Assembly (NCBI GenBank): GCA_004525155.1
Contig: SPDA01000081.1
Span: forward strand, 1 to 7,413
Direction: 5' to 3'
DNA length: 7,413 nucleotides
Source of the DNA: Spirochaetales bacterium
Lineage (GTDB): Bacteria; Spirochaetota; Spirochaetia; SPDA01
Part shown: piece after piece, positions 7,200-7,413 of the stretch
Numbering within the stretch: position 1 is the stretch's first letter
Layout of the letters: every line of letters begins with the position of its first letter
Position numbers and translations under genes: made by a program
Notes under the pieces: generated by a model
Database searches by the model: none
Seen by the model: the letters and a program-made list of their open reading frames with translations, nothing else
Told to the model about the DNA's origin: nothing

Positions 7200-7413
7200 G
7201 CCAAGGCCTTTCCTGAAATGGGCAGGCGGCAAACAGAAGCTTCTGCCGCAGTTCGAATCTTATTTCCCGGAAAACATACACCGGTATCTGGAACCATTCC
7301 TGGGCGGCGCCGCCGTTTTTTTCCATCTGCGGAAAACGGGCCGCATCACCGGCGAAGCCCTGCTGTGTGACAACAACAGTGAACTGGTAAACGCCTACAG
7401 GATTGTCCGCGAC
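7189..7413 (+). CDS. dam: Dam-type (D12 class) DNA adenine-N6 methyltransferase, N-terminal part (3' end outside window)
   Basis: The 75 visible codons begin MGTEPRPFLKWAGGKQKLL, the N-terminal SAM-binding motif of the Dam/DpnM family (FLKWAGGK in E. coli Dam). EPFLGGAAVFF follows, corresponding to EPFVGAGSVF of E. coli. LLCDNNSELVNAYRIVRD matches the ADINSDLISLYNIVK segment, whose Asp contacts SAM. The family transfers a methyl group from SAM to adenine N6, often in GATC. The catalytic DPPY motif and target-recognition region lie beyond the window, so specificity is unknown. The ATG at 7189 overlaps the preceding gene's stop by 11 bases, no other start is in frame nearby, and no Shine-Dalgarno is visible, so translation is probably coupled. 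Whether this is a solitary Dam or half of a restriction-modification pair depends on the sequence downstream. Confidence 0.92.
   Translation, partial: MGTEPRPFLKWAGGKQKLLPQFESYFPENIHRYLEPFLGGAAVFFHLRKTGRITGEALLCDNNSELVNAYRIVRD

Overview
The window comes from a bacterium with a compact, moderately GC-rich genome (no exact GC value was computed). The genes resemble those of an anaerobe with a formate-dehydrogenase-H-type molybdo/tungsto-enzyme. A gut-type or acetogenic spirochaete (Treponema-like) would fit the FDH type, the mob genes, the VIT/VWA surface protein and a tRNA gene with no encoded CCA. That assignment is inference, because there is no rRNA or other phylogenetic marker here.

Region 1 (2-2433, + strand) is a molybdenum-enzyme cassette. 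It opens inside the catalytic subunit of a formate dehydrogenase (the C-terminal 429 residues). A short gap follows, then a MobB-like P-loop GTPase with an unusual cysteine/histidine insertion. MobA overlaps MobB by four bases (ATGA). MobA makes the bis-molybdopterin guanine dinucleotide cofactor that the dehydrogenase needs, and MobB is its accessory factor, so enzyme and cofactor maturation are encoded together.

Region 2 (2445-5375, - strand) is one long gene convergent with mobA, with only 11 bases between the stop codons. It encodes an exported 976-residue protein with VIT, VWA (complete MIDAS site), a low-complexity linker, TPR-like helices and a C-terminal DUF2135/YfaP-like domain.

Region 3 (5376-7413, + strand) begins with a 102-base divergent intergenic region holding a near-consensus sigma-70 promoter (TTGACA-17-TATAGT). 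This drives a tRNA-Ala(GGC) gene. Only 10 bases after the mature tRNA 3' end, a 545-residue protein of unknown function starts without a visible Shine-Dalgarno sequence. Its 3' end overlaps the start of a Dam-type (D12 class) adenine methyltransferase, which runs off the window. tRNA, unknown gene and dam probably form one transcription unit.

No insertion sequence, CRISPR array, phage gene or convincing new multi-gene system is visible. The points most worth a second look are the cysteine-rich MobB variant, the tRNA-led transcription unit with a near-leaderless mRNA, and the unknown protein coupled to dam.
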